A stretch of DNA of 64,000 nucleotides from Fundidesulfovibrio putealis DSM 16056 (lineage in GTDB: Bacteria > Desulfobacterota > Desulfovibrionia > Desulfovibrionales > Desulfovibrionaceae). Both the position numbers and the translations under genes were made by a program. Location: NCBI RefSeq assembly GCF_000429325.1, contig NZ_AUBQ01000015.1, forward strand, positions 1-64,000. The letters run 5' to 3'. Below, in pieces: positions 1 through 8,811 of the stretch. The notes under the pieces were generated by a model. That model saw nothing but the letters and a program-made list of their open reading frames with translations. It was not told the origin of the DNA and made no database searches. Within the stretch, counting starts at the first letter, position 1. Each line of letters starts with the position of its first letter.

Positions 1-22
1 GATGGTCGGGGTGAGGGGGAGA

Positions 23-1213
23 ATGGAACTCGAAATACGCACGATTCTGGTGATGGTCGCCATATTGGCGCTCATGCTGTCTGGGCTTCTTGCGCTTGCC
101 GGGCTGTATGTTGGCGGCATTCGCGGCATATGGCATTGGGCGGCAGCCAATCTGTGCATCAGCATCGGGATAGGAACCTCCTACTTTTTCGATGAGTTCA
201 CTCCTGGATACGTATGGGCCGTGGTGGTCGGGTCGACCTTGATGGCGGCCGGGATCAGTCTGCAATTCACGGGCATACGGCAATTCTCCGGAAAACCAAG
301 TCATTGGCGCGTTGCGCTGGCTCTCTGCGTTCTGGTGTGTTTGCTGAACGTCTGGTTCAGGGTCATTCACCCTGAACCGAGCGCACGGGCCATGGCCAAC
401 GCGGTCCTGTTCACAGTGGGGTACGTCGCCTGCGCCCGCGAGTTGTTGATTCGTATCGAATCCCCCCAGAGGACCGCATATTGGGTGACAGGTGCATCGT
501 TCGCGTTCATGGCGGTACTCATGATAACCAGATTGCTGGTGATCGGTTTCGATCACCAAGGCGACTATGCTTTGTTTGAAAACACGGCAATAAATCAAGC
601 GTCGTTCTTCCTGGGGATTTTGATTCAGCTCTGCGTGACATTCGGCTTCGTACTGATGATAAACTACAGGCTCATCGCGGATATTCAGAAAATTGCATCA
701 CGGGACGGGCTGACCGGGGTATTCAACCGGCGTCGCCTGGAAGAGGAGGCCGCCCGTCTGGTGGTGCGTTGCGGACGGACCGGGGACGCGTTGACCGTGA
801 TGATGCTGGATGTCGATCATTTCAAGGAGGTCAACGACCTGTACGGTCATCAGACAGGCGACGAAGTGCTGAAGCGGTTGGCAGCAGTCGCGCAGGCATC
901 AGTCCGCACGGATGATTATCTTGCCCGGTACGGCGGTGAGGAGTTCTGCATTCTGTTGCTCGCCACGACGGAAGAAGACGCGCTGTCTCTGGCCGAGCGG
1001 CTGCGCAGAAACTACGAGGACATGGAAATAGTGTATTCCGGCAAGACGATTCGCAGCACCATCAGCATCGGTGTCGCGGACTCATCTCATGTGGGACTTG
1101 ATTTCGAGGCGCTTGTGGCAGCTGCGGACTTGGCACTGTACCGCGCCAAGGAACAAGGCCGCAACCGCGTGGTGGCGCACTCCAGCCTTGCTCTCGCACC
1201 ATCTGCGAGCTGA
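23..1213 (+). CDS. Membrane-bound diguanylate cyclase (GGDEF)
   Basis: Predicted to make cyclic di-GMP from two GTP at the inner membrane. The first ~215 residues hold about seven hydrophobic segments, starting near residue 8, and form a membrane sensor I cannot assign to a named family. The GGDEF domain starts near residue 227 (DGLTGVFNRR) and has an intact GGEEF active-site loop near residue 304. An RTDD motif exactly five residues before GGEEF fits the RxxD inhibitory site, so product inhibition is likely. I chose the ATG at 23 because a GAGGGGGAG Shine-Dalgarno lies just before it; an ATG at 2 adds seven residues. The 396-residue protein runs almost to the window edge, so its operon context is unseen. 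BcsA in this window carries a PilZ c-di-GMP receptor. Confidence 0.9.
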   Translation: MELEIRTILVMVAILALMLSGLLALAGLYVGGIRGIWHWAAANLCISIGIGTSYFFDEFTPGYVWAVVVGSTLMAAGISLQFTGIRQFSGKPSHWRVALALCVLVCLLNVWFRVIHPEPSARAMANAVLFTVGYVACARELLIRIESPQRTAYWVTGASFAFMAVLMITRLLVIGFDHQGDYALFENTAINQASFFLGILIQLCVTFGFVLMINYRLIADIQKIASRDGLTGVFNRRRLEEEAARLVVRCGRTGDALTVMMLDVDHFKEVNDLYGHQTGDEVLKRLAAVAQASVRTDDYLARYGGEEFCILLLATTEEDALSLAERLRRNYEDMEIVYSGKTIRSTISIGVADSSHVGLDFEALVAAADLALYRAKEQGRNRVVAHSSLALAPSAS

Positions 1214-1223
1214 CCCGGCTCCC

Positions 1224-1308
1224 AGCGAAGCGAACTGAGGGTCCAGGGGGATCATCCCCCTGGCGGGAGAGTGCAGAGAGGGCGGAGCCCTCTTTGCCCG
1301 CCGGAGGC
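1224..1308 (-). repeat. GC-rich hairpin-array repeat, copy 1
   Basis: This belongs to a family with six copies in the window. It contains a 9-bp palindrome CCAGGGGGA-TCA-TCCCCCTGG, then AGAGGGC-GGA-GCCCTCT, and ends in gcccgccggaggc. It lies between the convergent ends of the cyclase gene and yraN. By sequence it is in the minus orientation, about 130 nt past the yraN stop, so here the link to a gene end is looser than in the other copies. Confidence 0.75.
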
Positions 1309-1438
1309 TCCTACTCTTCTCTTGTAGGCGTTCTCAAGGTACGTTCTTGCAGTTCATGAATCCAAGCCAAGAGAACCACTAATTTGATTATTGAAAAACA
1401 TATTCATGTTTTTCAAAAATACGACAGTCGCTCTTCTC

Positions 1439-1843
1439 TTACCAGGGCTGCCAGCCCCGGCCACCCCTGGCGGCATCGAAATCGGCCTGGAAGGCGTCGG
1501 GCAGATGCTCGGCCTTGAGCCTGCCGCCGGTCTTGACCACGCTCACCACATCGAAGCGGCAGGGATGCGCCCACAGATCGTTCACCGACAAATACTCGCT
1601 GGCGGCTTTCACGATGCGCTTTCGCTTGCGCAGGTTCACTGCGTCGGTGCCGACGCCCAGGCTCGAGTCCGCGCGGGTCTTGACCTCCACAAACACCAGC
1701 GTGTCTCCGTGGCGGCAGATGAGGTCCACCTCGCCAAGGCGCGTGCTGTAGTTGCGCGCAAGGATGCGCAGGCCAAGCGACGTGAGCAGGCGCGCCGCCT
1801 CGTCCTCGCCTTCGCGTCCAAGCGTCAGATGCCCGGCAGGCAT
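1439..1843 (-). CDS. yraN: YraN family protein (UPF0102, endonuclease-like fold)
   Basis: A 134-residue protein of the UPF0102/YraN family, whose fold resembles Holliday-junction and restriction nucleases; its cellular role is not settled. The pattern GEVDLI, then VFVEVKTR, matches the family's conserved nuclease-like D-ExK motif, and [12 protein letters not shown] is the usual N-terminal helix. The start at 1843 gives the family length. Translation could open further upstream (1909), but that adds a basic stretch lying inside rnhB. The gene overlaps the end of rnhB by 19 nt and is the last gene of the ffh-to-yraN cluster, a common arrangement. Confidence 0.87.
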   Translation of the reverse strand: MPAGHLTLGREGEDEAARLLTSLGLRILARNYSTRLGEVDLICRHGDTLVFVEVKTRADSSLGVGTDAVNLRKRKRIVKAASEYLSVNDLWAHPCRFDVVSVVKTGGRLKAEHLPDAFQADFDAARGGRGWQPW

Positions 1844-2478
1844 CCCTGGACTCCAGCTGAGGGCTTCTCGGGCAACACGCCCCGGAAGGTGAGGCGGTGC
1901 TGCGGGCAAGGGCCGAGGGCGCGCAGCGCGGCCAGATGCACGGCCGTGCCGTAGCCCTTGTGCACGGCCAGGGCGTAGCCGGGATAGCGGCGGTCCAGGC
2001 GTTCGAGCAGCCGGTCTCGGAAGGTCTTGGCCAGGATGGAGGCCGCCGAGATGGCCGGTTCGAGTGAATCGCCTTCGATGATTGCGCGCTGGGGCAAAGG
2101 GGAGACCAGCAGATGGACGGGGATGGTCTTGTTGCCGTCGATGAGAAGGGAATGGGGCTTGAGCTTCATCACGGCCACGGCGCGGGCCATGGCGTGGAAG
2201 GTTGCCTGAAGGATGTTGATGCGGTCGATCTCGGCTGGCCAGATCACGCCCAGCCCCCAGGCCACGGCCTGGGCCTTGATGGCGGGCTCCAGGGCGGCGC
2301 GCCTGGCGGCGGTGAGCTTCTTGGAGTCGTTCAGGCCGGGCAGATGGAAGGCTTCGGGCAGGATGACCGCCCCGGCCACCACGGGGCCAGCCAGACAGCC
2401 GCGCCCGGCCTCGTCCACACCTGCGTGATTGGGGGCAGGTGAGGGATGGGGAAGGGGGGAGGCGGGGGAGTCGGGCAT
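1825..2478 (-). CDS. rnhB: Ribonuclease HII
   Basis: Removes RNA from RNA-DNA hybrids and single ribonucleotides from DNA. The 217-residue protein has the hallmark [14 protein letters not shown] near residue 20, which supplies the first two acidic catalytic residues and the GRG motif for ribonucleotide recognition. LLIDGNK supplies the next aspartate, and the block around [12 protein letters not shown] is also present. The proline-rich 15-residue N-terminus is atypical but the ATG has a good Shine-Dalgarno (CAGGAG). A strong intrinsic terminator sits between rplS and this gene, so rnhB-yraN may depend on read-through or its own promoter. Confidence 0.95.
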   Translation of the reverse strand: MPDSPASPLPHPSPAPNHAGVDEAGRGCLAGPVVAGAVILPEAFHLPGLNDSKKLTAARRAALEPAIKAQAVAWGLGVIWPAEIDRINILQATFHAMARAVAVMKLKPHSLLIDGNKTIPVHLLVSPLPQRAIIEGDSLEPAISAASILAKTFRDRLLERLDRRYPGYALAVHKGYGTAVHLAALRALGPCPQHRLTFRGVLPEKPSAGVQGCLPGI

Positions 2479-2503
2479 GCTGGCTCCTGAAAAGAAAACA
2501 GGG

Positions 2504-2526
2504 AAAAACCTTCCGTTGCCGGAAGG
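2504..2526 (-). terminator. Intrinsic terminator between rplS and rnhB
   Basis: On the minus strand a perfect 7-bp stem CCTTCCG/CGGAAGG closed by a GCAA tetraloop is followed at once by TTTTT. A second GC-rich stem (CCCCCGGCC/GGCCGGGGG) lies between it and the rplS stop. It sits inside the gene series and may attenuate rnhB-yraN. Confidence 0.8.
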
Positions 2527-2590
2527 CTTTCCCCCGGCCCCCTGATGTTGTCGCGAGGCCGGGGGCGGGCCGAAAATCGCGAAAGATCGC

Positions 2591-2944
2591 CTAGTTGTTC
2601 CAGGCGTTCTTGGACTTGATGCGGGAAGCCTTGCCCTTGAGGTTGCGCAGGTAGTACAGGCGCGAACGGCGGACCTTGCCCTCGATCATCACTTCAACGC
2701 GCTCGATGAAGGGAGAATGCATGGGGAAGATGCGCTCGACGCCGACGCCGTCGGAGACCTTGCGAACGGTGAAGGTGCTGTCGGTGGTGCCCTTGCGGAC
2801 CCTCAGGACGGCGCCCTGGAAGACCTGGATGCGTTCTTTCTCGCCTTCCAGAATGCGGAAATGCACCTTGACGGTGTCACCGGGCTTGAACTTGGGCATG
2901 TCCAGGCGCAGGTGCTCGGTTTCGATCTGACGGATGATGTTCAT
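2591..2944 (-). CDS. rplS: 50S ribosomal protein L19
   Basis: Large-subunit protein at the 30S-50S interface. The 117-residue length is normal for L19. Diagnostic stretches are the N-terminal [27 protein letters not shown] and the C-terminal [22 protein letters not shown] clear Shine-Dalgarno (AAGGAGACAGGCA) precedes the ATG. It lies 40 nt after trmD, matching the usual rpsP-rimM-trmD-rplS order. Confidence 0.98.
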   Translation of the reverse strand: MNIIRQIETEHLRLDMPKFKPGDTVKVHFRILEGEKERIQVFQGAVLRVRKGTTDSTFTVRKVSDGVGVERIFPMHSPFIERVEVMIEGKVRRSRLYYLRNLKGKASRIKSKNAWNN

Positions 2945-2984
2945 TGCCTGTCTCCTTCCTTATGACTGGGCTTCACCGGGAAGC

Positions 2985-4262
2985 TCAAAAAATGTCTCCG
3001 AGTATGCGGTCCGTGAGGATCGCGGCGGCGGCCCGCACCGAAAGGTGGTTGTAGCCGCCGAATGGCCTTACCGGGCTTATCTGGCCGTGCGTCAGGGCCA
3101 GGGCTTCGGGCGCGAGTCCCGATCCCGTTCCCAGCACCAGAAGCACCGGGCGTTCCCCGAGGCTTTGTCGCACTCCCTGCGGGGTCACGGCTCCGTCGGG
3201 GCGGGCGCTGGTGGCCAGCACCAGGGGGTCCTGTCCGCTGCTGTCGCGGACCTGGGCGATGGCGTCCTGCAGGGTCGCCGTCACCCGGACCATCCCGAGG
3301 GCTTCGGCCCTGTCGGGGTTTCCCTTTCCGCCCGCTCCGGCGGTCCAATGTCCGAGGAGTGTGGCGGCCAGGGCCTGCTGGTCTTCCAGAGGGGTGACCG
3401 CAAAAAATCCCGCAAGTCCATATGTTCGGGAAATGCGGGCTATATCGTGCAGGTCGAGGTTGGTCAAGGACACAGTGACCGTATGCCCGAATTTATTCAG
3501 CACCGGCCCGTGAACCAGGGCGAGATGGAGGTTGCGCGCCAGATGCGTGCGCGGCTTTTCAGCCAGAAATGTGCGGTCCTGCGGGGTGAGGGGCGCGTCG
3601 GCCAGGATCTCGGGGCGCCTTGCGAGTGTTTGCAGGAGCGACTGCTCGCGCCGCCAGGAGCGGACCTTGGCGTGGTCGCCGCCAAGCAGGATGTCCGGCA
3701 CCGTGAGGCCCTCGTAGGTCTCCGGGCGGGTGTAGTGGGGATATTCCAGCAGGCCGTGGGAGAAGCTCTCCTCGTCGCCGGATTCCTCCTTGCCCATGAA
3801 GCCTGGGAGCAGGCGCGCCACGGACTCGATCAGGCACAAGGACGCAGCCTCGCCGCCTGAGAGCACGAAGTCGCCCGCCGAGACCAGCTCGATGGGGAAG
3901 AGCTGCAACAGGCGCTCGTCGATGCCCTCGTAGCGGCCGCACAGGATGGTCAGATTGGGCTCGGCGGACAGCTCGCGCGCGAAGGATTGCGTCAGCCTGC
4001 GCCCACGCGGCGAAAGCAGCAGCATCCGGCCGGGGGTCTCGATGGACTTAAGCGCCCGCGCCAGCGGGTCCAGGGCCATGACCATGCCCGGCCCGCCGCC
4101 GTAGGGGCGGTCGTCCACGGACTTGTGCTTGTTCAGGGCGAAGTCGCGCGGGTTCACCAGATTGAAGTCCACGATGCCTTGCTCGCGGGCCTTGCCCATG
4201 AGGGCGCAGGACAGCGGGGAATCGTAGAATTCCGGGAACAGGGAGAGGATGGTGAAGCGCAT
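2985..4262 (-). CDS. trmD: TrmD tRNA (guanine-37 N1) methyltransferase fused to a C-terminal RNA-methyltransferase-like domain
   Basis: Residues 1-240 are a complete TrmD, which methylates G37 of tRNA with SAM to prevent frameshifting. Signatures are YGGGPGMVM (near 54), LLLSPRGRRLTQ (81), LCGRYEGIDER (107), DFVLSGGE (131) and the loop GLLEYPHYTRP (170). Residues ~243-425 are an extra domain with GTGSGL and SPVRPFGGYNHLSVRAA, matching the predicted SAM-dependent RNA methyltransferase family Methyltrn_RNA_4 (PF09936). This fusion is known in Desulfovibrio relatives. The substrate of the second domain is unknown to me. At 425 residues the protein is far longer than ordinary TrmD (about 240). 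Confidence 0.95.
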   Translation of the reverse strand: MRFTILSLFPEFYDSPLSCALMGKAREQGIVDFNLVNPRDFALNKHKSVDDRPYGGGPGMVMALDPLARALKSIETPGRMLLLSPRGRRLTQSFARELSAEPNLTILCGRYEGIDERLLQLFPIELVSAGDFVLSGGEAASLCLIESVARLLPGFMGKEESGDEESFSHGLLEYPHYTRPETYEGLTVPDILLGGDHAKVRSWRREQSLLQTLARRPEILADAPLTPQDRTFLAEKPRTHLARNLHLALVHGPVLNKFGHTVTVSLTNLDLHDIARISRTYGLAGFFAVTPLEDQQALAATLLGHWTAGAGGKGNPDRAEALGMVRVTATLQDAIAQVRDSSGQDPLVLATSARPDGAVTPQGVRQSLGERPVLLVLGTGSGLAPEALALTHGQISPVRPFGGYNHLSVRAAAAILTDRILGDIF

Positions 4263-4364
4263 GCGTTGGTCCAGGGCGCCGGGCAGGCGCTAAGAGAATT
4301 GCCCCTGGGGAAATTCCCCGGAAGAAAAAGGCGGCGCGGGATACGTGCCGCCTGCACCTGGCTG

Positions 4365-4886
4365 CTACAAATCCAGAAGCCCCGGCGGCGGGTTGATGGT
4401 GATCCTGCGCGCGTTGGCGTCGATCTCCGGCACGGTTTCTTCATGGGCGGGCAGCAATATCTCCTTGCCGTCCGGACCACGGATCACCCACACGTCCTGG
4501 CCGGGGATGTCCATGAAGCTCTCCAGCACGCCGACCTTGGAGCCGTCCAGCAGTACCACGTCGTAGCCGACGATCTCGTGCAGGTAGACTTCCCCTTCGT
4601 CGAGCTCAGGCAGGTCTTCCGGCCGCACCACCACCTCCATGCCGCGCAGGGCATCGGCGGCGTCGCGGTCGGCCACGCCTTCGATGGTCAGCAGGAGCCG
4701 TCCCTGATGAGGGCGGCAGCTGAGAATGTTGACAGGGCGCTCCTGCTTGCCGGGCGCGCGAAACCACACGCGCGCGCCGGGCGCATAGAGCGAGGGGGAG
4801 TCCGCGTGGTTTGCCACGTGGAACTCCCCCCGGATACCGTGAGGTTTGATCACCTCGCCGATGACCACCAACTTGGCTTGAGTCAA
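4365..4886 (-). CDS. rimM: Ribosome maturation factor RimM
   Basis: Helps assemble the 30S head by binding S19. The N-terminal RimM domain is shown by VIGEVIKPHGIRGEFHV. A central linker with AADALRGMEV follows, and then the C-terminal PRC barrel (DEGEVYLHEIVGYDV, LLPAHEETVPEIDANARRITINPPPGLLDL). Length (173 residues) is typical. Translation starts at a TTG, supported by a strong AGGAGGG seven nt upstream, and no nearby ATG fits. It lies between khpA and trmD. Confidence 0.95.
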   Translation of the reverse strand: MTQAKLVVIGEVIKPHGIRGEFHVANHADSPSLYAPGARVWFRAPGKQERPVNILSCRPHQGRLLLTIEGVADRDAADALRGMEVVVRPEDLPELDEGEVYLHEIVGYDVVLLDGSKVGVLESFMDIPGQDVWVIRGPDGKEILLPAHEETVPEIDANARRITINPPPGLLDL

Positions 4887-4904
4887 TCCGTGGCCCTCCT
4901 GGGC

Positions 4905-5138
4905 TTATTCCAGGATCTCCAGCACCGAGCGCTTGCGCATCTTGGTGGACGCCGCGCCCAGAATGGTGCGCATGGCTCTGGCCGTGCGTCCCTGCTTGCC
5001 GATCACCTTGCCCAGGTCCTCTTTGGCGACCTTGAGTTCGATGACGGACGTCTGCTCGCCTTCGATTTCCTTCACCGAAACGGCATCAGGATTATCGACC
5101 AGCGATCTGGCGACGTACTCGATCAGATCTTTCAACAT
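4905..5138 (-). CDS. khpA: KhpA family KH-domain RNA-binding protein
   Basis: A 77-residue single KH domain protein with the canonical [18 protein letters not shown] loop that grips single-stranded RNA. Family members act as global RNA binders, often with KhpB, and are usually encoded between rpsP and rimM as here. An ATG further upstream (5162) is in frame, but the ATG at 5138 has the Shine-Dalgarno (GGGAGGCGTCAC) and gives the family length. Confidence 0.93.
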   Translation of the reverse strand: MLKDLIEYVARSLVDNPDAVSVKEIEGEQTSVIELKVAKEDLGKVIGKQGRTARAMRTILGAASTKMRKRSVLEILE

Positions 5139-5195
5139 GTGACGCCTCCCGTGTGGTTGCACGCGACCCGGCGCCGCATCGTCAGAAGCGACGGA

Positions 5196-5441
5196 CTACG
5201 ACTTGATGCCGGCCTTGCGCAGCAGGGCTGCGACGGTGTCGGTGGGCTGCGCTCCGCAGGCGATCCACTTGGCGACCGCTTCGGCGTCGATCTTGATGTC
5301 TGCGGGCTCGACCATCGGGTTGTAGTGTCCGACGTACTCCAGGGCGCGGCCATCGCGGCGGGTAGCGCTGTCCATGGCGACGATGCGGTAGAAGGGACGT
5401 TTTTTGCAGCCCATTCTGGTCAGTCTGATTTTCATAGCCAT
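5196..5441 (-). CDS. rpsP: 30S ribosomal protein S16
   Basis: Small-subunit assembly protein of 81 residues. The opening [20 protein letters not shown] and the following [11 protein letters not shown] are diagnostic. It lies 88 nt after ffh and 57 nt before khpA and is co-directional with both. Confidence 0.98.
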   Translation of the reverse strand: MAMKIRLTRMGCKKRPFYRIVAMDSATRRDGRALEYVGHYNPMVEPADIKIDAEAVAKWIACGAQPTDTVAALLRKAGIKS

Positions 5442-5529
5442 ACTAATTCACCCCCGATGAGGATATGTAACGAGTTTTCAACTTCTGGCAAGTCCGCCTT
5501 CCCGTGATGAGGAGAGGCGCGTCCCGGCC

Positions 5530-6984
5530 CTAGCGCTTTTTGTTCTTCTTTTTGCGCTTGTCCCTTTCCTTCTTCTTCTTGGTGGGGCTGCCCTTGCCGG
5601 ACATGGCCGTGGCCATGCTGCCAAGGCCGGGCATGCCGCCCATGCCACCAGGCATGCGCCCGCCCGGCATGGCGGGCATCTTGCCGCCGCCACCCATCAT
5701 GCGCTGCATCATCATGCGCATCTGCTCGAAATTCTTGAGGAGCCCGGTCACGTCGCCCACCTGCACGCCGGAGCCCTTGGCGATGCGCTCCTTGCGGCTC
5801 TGGTTTATTATCTTGGGCTCGGTGCGCTCCTTCTTGGTCATGGAGCCGATGATGGCCTCCAGGCGGGCCATCTCCTTCTCGGGCATCTGGATCTCGCCCA
5901 GCTGCTTGGTCAGCTTGCCCATGCCCGGGATCATCTTGAGGATGGTGTCCAGGGAGCCGAGCTTCTTGACGCGGCGCATCTGGGTGCGGAAGTCGTCCAG
6001 GGTGAACTGCGCCTGGCGGAGCTTGCGCTCCATGTCGGCGGCTTCGCCCGCGTCGAACTCTTCCTGCGCCTTCTCGATGAGCGAGAGGATGTCGCCCATG
6101 CCCAGGATGCGCGAGGCCGCGCGGTCCGGGTGGAAGATCTCCAGGTCGGAGGCCTTTTCGCCCACGCCCACGAACTTGATGGGCTTGCCGGTGACTTCCT
6201 TGATGGAGAGGGCCGCGCCGCCTCGGGCGTCGCCGTCCATCTTGGTGAGCACCACGCCGGTGATGTCCAGGCGGGCGTTGAAGCTGTCGGCCACGGTCAC
6301 GGCGTCCTGGCCGGTCATGGCGTCGGCCACGAACAGGATCTCGTGGGGGCCCACGGCGTCCTTGATGGCCTTCAGCTCGTCCATCAGGACTTCGTCGATG
6401 TGCAGGCGGCCCGCAGTGTCCAGGATGATGGCATCCAGGCCCTGGCGCTCGGCCTCGGCCACGGCGTCGCGGCAGATGTCCACCGGGTTCATGCCCGGCT
6501 TGGACGGATACGCCGGGAGGTCCAGCTGCTGGGCCAGCTTGTGCAGCTGGTCGATGGCCGCAGGGCGGTACACGTCGGCGGGCACGAGATACGGCTTGCG
6601 CTTGTGGTTGCGACGCAGCCACAGGGCCAGCTTGGACGTGGTGGTGGTCTTGCCGGAGCCCTGCAAGCCCACCATCATGATGATGAGGGGCTTGTGGCGG
6701 AAGTCCACGGTCTGGGCTTCGCCGCCCAGCAGCTGGAGAATCTCGTCGTGGACGATCTTCACCACCATCTGGCCGGGCGTAAGGGACTTGACGACGTCCT
6801 GGCCCAGGGCGCGTTCGCGAACGCGCTCCGTGAAGGCCTTGACCACCTTGAAGTTTACGTCAGCTTCAAGCAGGGCAAGGCGAACCTCGCGCAACGCCTC
6901 CTGGATGTTGGTCTCATCCAGACGGGCGTGGCCGCGTATTTTCTTGAATACCGACTCTAAGCGGTCTTGCAGGCTTTCGAACAT
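5530..6984 (-). CDS. ffh: Signal recognition particle protein Ffh
   Basis: GTPase that binds signal sequences of nascent membrane proteins and, with 4.5S RNA and FtsY, delivers them to SecYEG. The N domain comes first. The G domain has GLQGSGKTTTTSKLA (P-loop, near residue 107), DTAGRLHIDE and TKMDGDARGG. The methionine-rich M domain has the RNA-binding helix-turn (RQAQFTLDDFRTQMRRVKKLGSL) and an unusually Gly/Met-rich segment with a very basic lysine tail. 484 residues is slightly long for Ffh. It is the first gene of its cluster; a perfect TTGACA lies upstream (minus strand, near 7050), but I see no good -10. Confidence 0.97.
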   Translation of the reverse strand: MFESLQDRLESVFKKIRGHARLDETNIQEALREVRLALLEADVNFKVVKAFTERVRERALGQDVVKSLTPGQMVVKIVHDEILQLLGGEAQTVDFRHKPLIIMMVGLQGSGKTTTTSKLALWLRRNHKRKPYLVPADVYRPAAIDQLHKLAQQLDLPAYPSKPGMNPVDICRDAVAEAERQGLDAIILDTAGRLHIDEVLMDELKAIKDAVGPHEILFVADAMTGQDAVTVADSFNARLDITGVVLTKMDGDARGGAALSIKEVTGKPIKFVGVGEKASDLEIFHPDRAASRILGMGDILSLIEKAQEEFDAGEAADMERKLRQAQFTLDDFRTQMRRVKKLGSLDTILKMIPGMGKLTKQLGEIQMPEKEMARLEAIIGSMTKKERTEPKIINQSRKERIAKGSGVQVGDVTGLLKNFEQMRMMMQRMMGGGGKMPAMPGGRMPGGMGGMPGLGSMATAMSGKGSPTKKKKERDKRKKKNKKR

Positions 6985-7003
6985 GGTCCCTTCTTACTTG
7001 GCG

Positions 7004-7042
7004 AAAAAATTAAGCCCTCCCGGCTAACGCAGCGGGGAGGGC
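7004..7042 (-). terminator. Intrinsic terminator after the 77-residue gene, before ffh
   Basis: Minus strand: perfect 8-bp stem GCCCTCCC/GGGAGGGC with a 13-nt loop, followed by TTAATTTTTT. It terminates the small gene ending at 7074 and separates it from ffh. Confidence 0.8.
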
Positions 7043-7073
7043 CTGTCAAGTTTTAAGTTGTCCAGGCGGGGTG

Positions 7074-7307
7074 CTAGCTGCCGAGCTTCTCTTTCATGCA
7101 CGCCAGGAATTTGTCCCTGGGCCTGTTTCCTTTGACGCTATCGCAGCAGGATTCAATGGCCCTGTCAATGGCGTCTGAGGAGAACTTCTTCCCAAACGCC
7201 TCCTGGATGGTTTTCTTGATGTATGCTTTCTCGTAGGACTCCGAACAAGACACAAATCCAGCATCAACACCTTTCTTCAACTTGTTGTCGACATCATCCC
7301 AGCTCAT
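7074..7307 (-). CDS. Small acidic/basic hypothetical protein (77 residues)
   Basis: Not recognised. The start at 7307 has an excellent Shine-Dalgarno (GGGAGGACCT) and a promoter just upstream, so it is probably a real, independently expressed gene. The protein is soluble and charged with no signal peptide or membrane segment. It has four cysteines, including a CC pair (IESCCDSVKG) and single cysteines in VSCSES and FLACMKE, a pattern that could bind a metal or form disulfides. Its lower GC content than its neighbours fits recent acquisition or relaxed codon choice. Confidence 0.7.
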   Translation of the reverse strand: MSWDDVDNKLKKGVDAGFVSCSESYEKAYIKKTIQEAFGKKFSSDAIDRAIESCCDSVKGNRPRDKFLACMKEKLGS

Positions 7308-7334
7308 AGGTCCTCCCGATAGGAATTTGAGCCT

Positions 7335-7362
7335 ATGATAGCATGTCGTATTGGATTTGCAA
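7335..7362 (-). promoter_or_regulatory. Sigma70-type promoter for the 77-residue gene
   Basis: On the minus strand TTGCAA (7362-7357) is followed after 16 nt by TATCAT (7340-7335), with an extended -10 TGC. The predicted transcript start near 7328 leaves a ~20-nt leader before the ATG at 7307. Confidence 0.55.
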
Positions 7363-7380
7363 GTGTGTTGTTGGCGATTT

Positions 7381-7397
7381 GCCGATACAATATCGGC
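7381..7397. promoter_or_regulatory. Perfect palindrome, operator or terminator stem
   Basis: GCCGATA-CAA-TATCGGC, 7-bp arms, lies 15 nt past the aminotransferase stop and ~20 nt upstream of the small gene's -35. There is no T-tract, so an operator for the small gene is as likely as a terminator. Confidence 0.4.
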
Positions 7398-7411
7398 TTG
7401 CGATATGGTGG

Positions 7412-8608
7412 TTACTTCATCTCCGCCGCAATGATCGCCCGTGCGAACCCTTCCGCCGCGTTTTCGATCACCTTCTGGTCCACGCAGAAGGTCAGGCGGA
7501 AGTATCCAGGCATGCCAAACCCCGTGCCCGGCACGGCCAGCACCCGCTGCTCGCACAGCTTGGCCACGAAGGCGATGTCGTCGCCGCCGGGGGCTTTGGG
7601 GAAGAAATAAAACGCTCCGGCGGGCATGGAGAACTCGTACCCGGCCTCGGTGAGCACCCTGGCCATGGCGTCGCGCCGCTCGGCGTAGATGCTGGCGTCC
7701 ACCTGATGGCCCAGCGATTTCAGCAGCAGGGTCTGGCCGATGGCTGGCGCGTTCACGTAGCCCAGGATGCGGTTGGCGAACACGATGCCGTTCATCAACT
7801 CTTCCTTGCCGGGCATGTTGGGTGCCAGGGCCACGTAGCCGATGCGCTCGCCCGCCAACGACAGGTTCTTGGAGAACGAGCTCACCACCACGGTGTACGG
7901 ATAAATCTTCGGCAGCGACGGCACCACGGCGTTGTCGTAGGCCAGGAACCGGTACGGTTCGTCGGCCAACAGCAGGATGGGCTTCTCGCGTTTTTCGTTC
8001 AGGACCCTCAACCCTCTGGCCAGCTCCCGCAGGGTCTCTTCTGAGTAGATGCAGCCCGTGGGGTTGTTGGGCGAGTTGAGCATCACCACGCGGGTCTTGT
8101 CCGTGATGGCGGCCAGCATGGCGGGCACGTCCAGGTCGAAATTCGGCGGGGCCGCAGCCACGGTCACCAGCTTGCCGCCGTGGTTGCCCACGTAGAAGCC
8201 GTATTCCACGAAGTAGGGGCGCGGGCAGAGCACTTCGTCGCCCTGGGTCAGCACCGCGCGGAAGAAGGCGTTGATGCCGCCCGCAGCGCCGCAGGTCAGC
8301 AGCAGGTCGGTTCCCTCGAACTTAACGCCCTGTTCCTGGCTGACCTGTTTGGCCAGCGCCTCGCGAACGTGGGGGTACCCGGCGTTTGGCATGTAGCCGA
8401 AGGCGAAGGGCTCGCCAGCGCGCGCGGCCAGGTCGGACAGGCACTCGCCCACCACGGGCGGGGCGGGCAGGTCCGGGTTGCCCAGGCTGAAGTCGTACAC
8501 GCGGTCGTTGCCGTGCAGCTTCTTCATCTCCGCGCCCTGCTCGAAAATCCGCCTGATCCAGGAACCCTTGGACAACGCCTCGCTTATCTCGGTCGACAAC
8601 ATGCTCAT
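7412..8608 (-). CDS. Class I/II PLP-dependent aminotransferase (aspartate aminotransferase-like)
   Basis: Transfers amino groups between an amino acid and a 2-oxo acid in the cytoplasm with pyridoxal phosphate. The 398-residue fold-type I protein shows NSPNNPTGCIYSEETL (cofactor and substrate contact), LLADEPYRFLAYD (aspartate that protonates the PLP ring nitrogen), SFSKNLSLAGERIGY (Schiff-base lysine) and FRLTFCVD (carboxylate-binding arginine). The substrate cannot be read from sequence; annotated relatives are usually called aspartate or aromatic aminotransferases. The start is supported by GGAGCAGG upstream. No operon partner is evident. Confidence 0.9.
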   Translation of the reverse strand: MSMLSTEISEALSKGSWIRRIFEQGAEMKKLHGNDRVYDFSLGNPDLPAPPVVGECLSDLAARAGEPFAFGYMPNAGYPHVREALAKQVSQEQGVKFEGTDLLLTCGAAGGINAFFRAVLTQGDEVLCPRPYFVEYGFYVGNHGGKLVTVAAAPPNFDLDVPAMLAAITDKTRVVMLNSPNNPTGCIYSEETLRELARGLRVLNEKREKPILLLADEPYRFLAYDNAVVPSLPKIYPYTVVVSSFSKNLSLAGERIGYVALAPNMPGKEELMNGIVFANRILGYVNAPAIGQTLLLKSLGHQVDASIYAERRDAMARVLTEAGYEFSMPAGAFYFFPKAPGGDDIAFVAKLCEQRVLAVPGTGFGMPGYFRLTFCVDQKVIENAAEGFARAIIAAEMK

Positions 8609-8811
8609 GGCCTGCTCCGTTTGTGCTTGAATGAAGCACGACCTCTATCCTGCCCCGGCGCATACTTCAAGCTTGCCAGAATCTCAGGAAGTGGCTATGT
8701 ACTCCCCGCCTCTTTGAAAACCGCGCCCTTGCGGGCGTTCATTATGCGTTGCCGGCTCCCGCCGCCCTGGCGGGTCTTTTTGAACCAGTTTCCATCCATT
8801 GCGTACGGACT

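Noticed and set aside
1391-1954. A plus-strand frame of 187 codons
   Set aside because: Antisense to yraN and rnhB.
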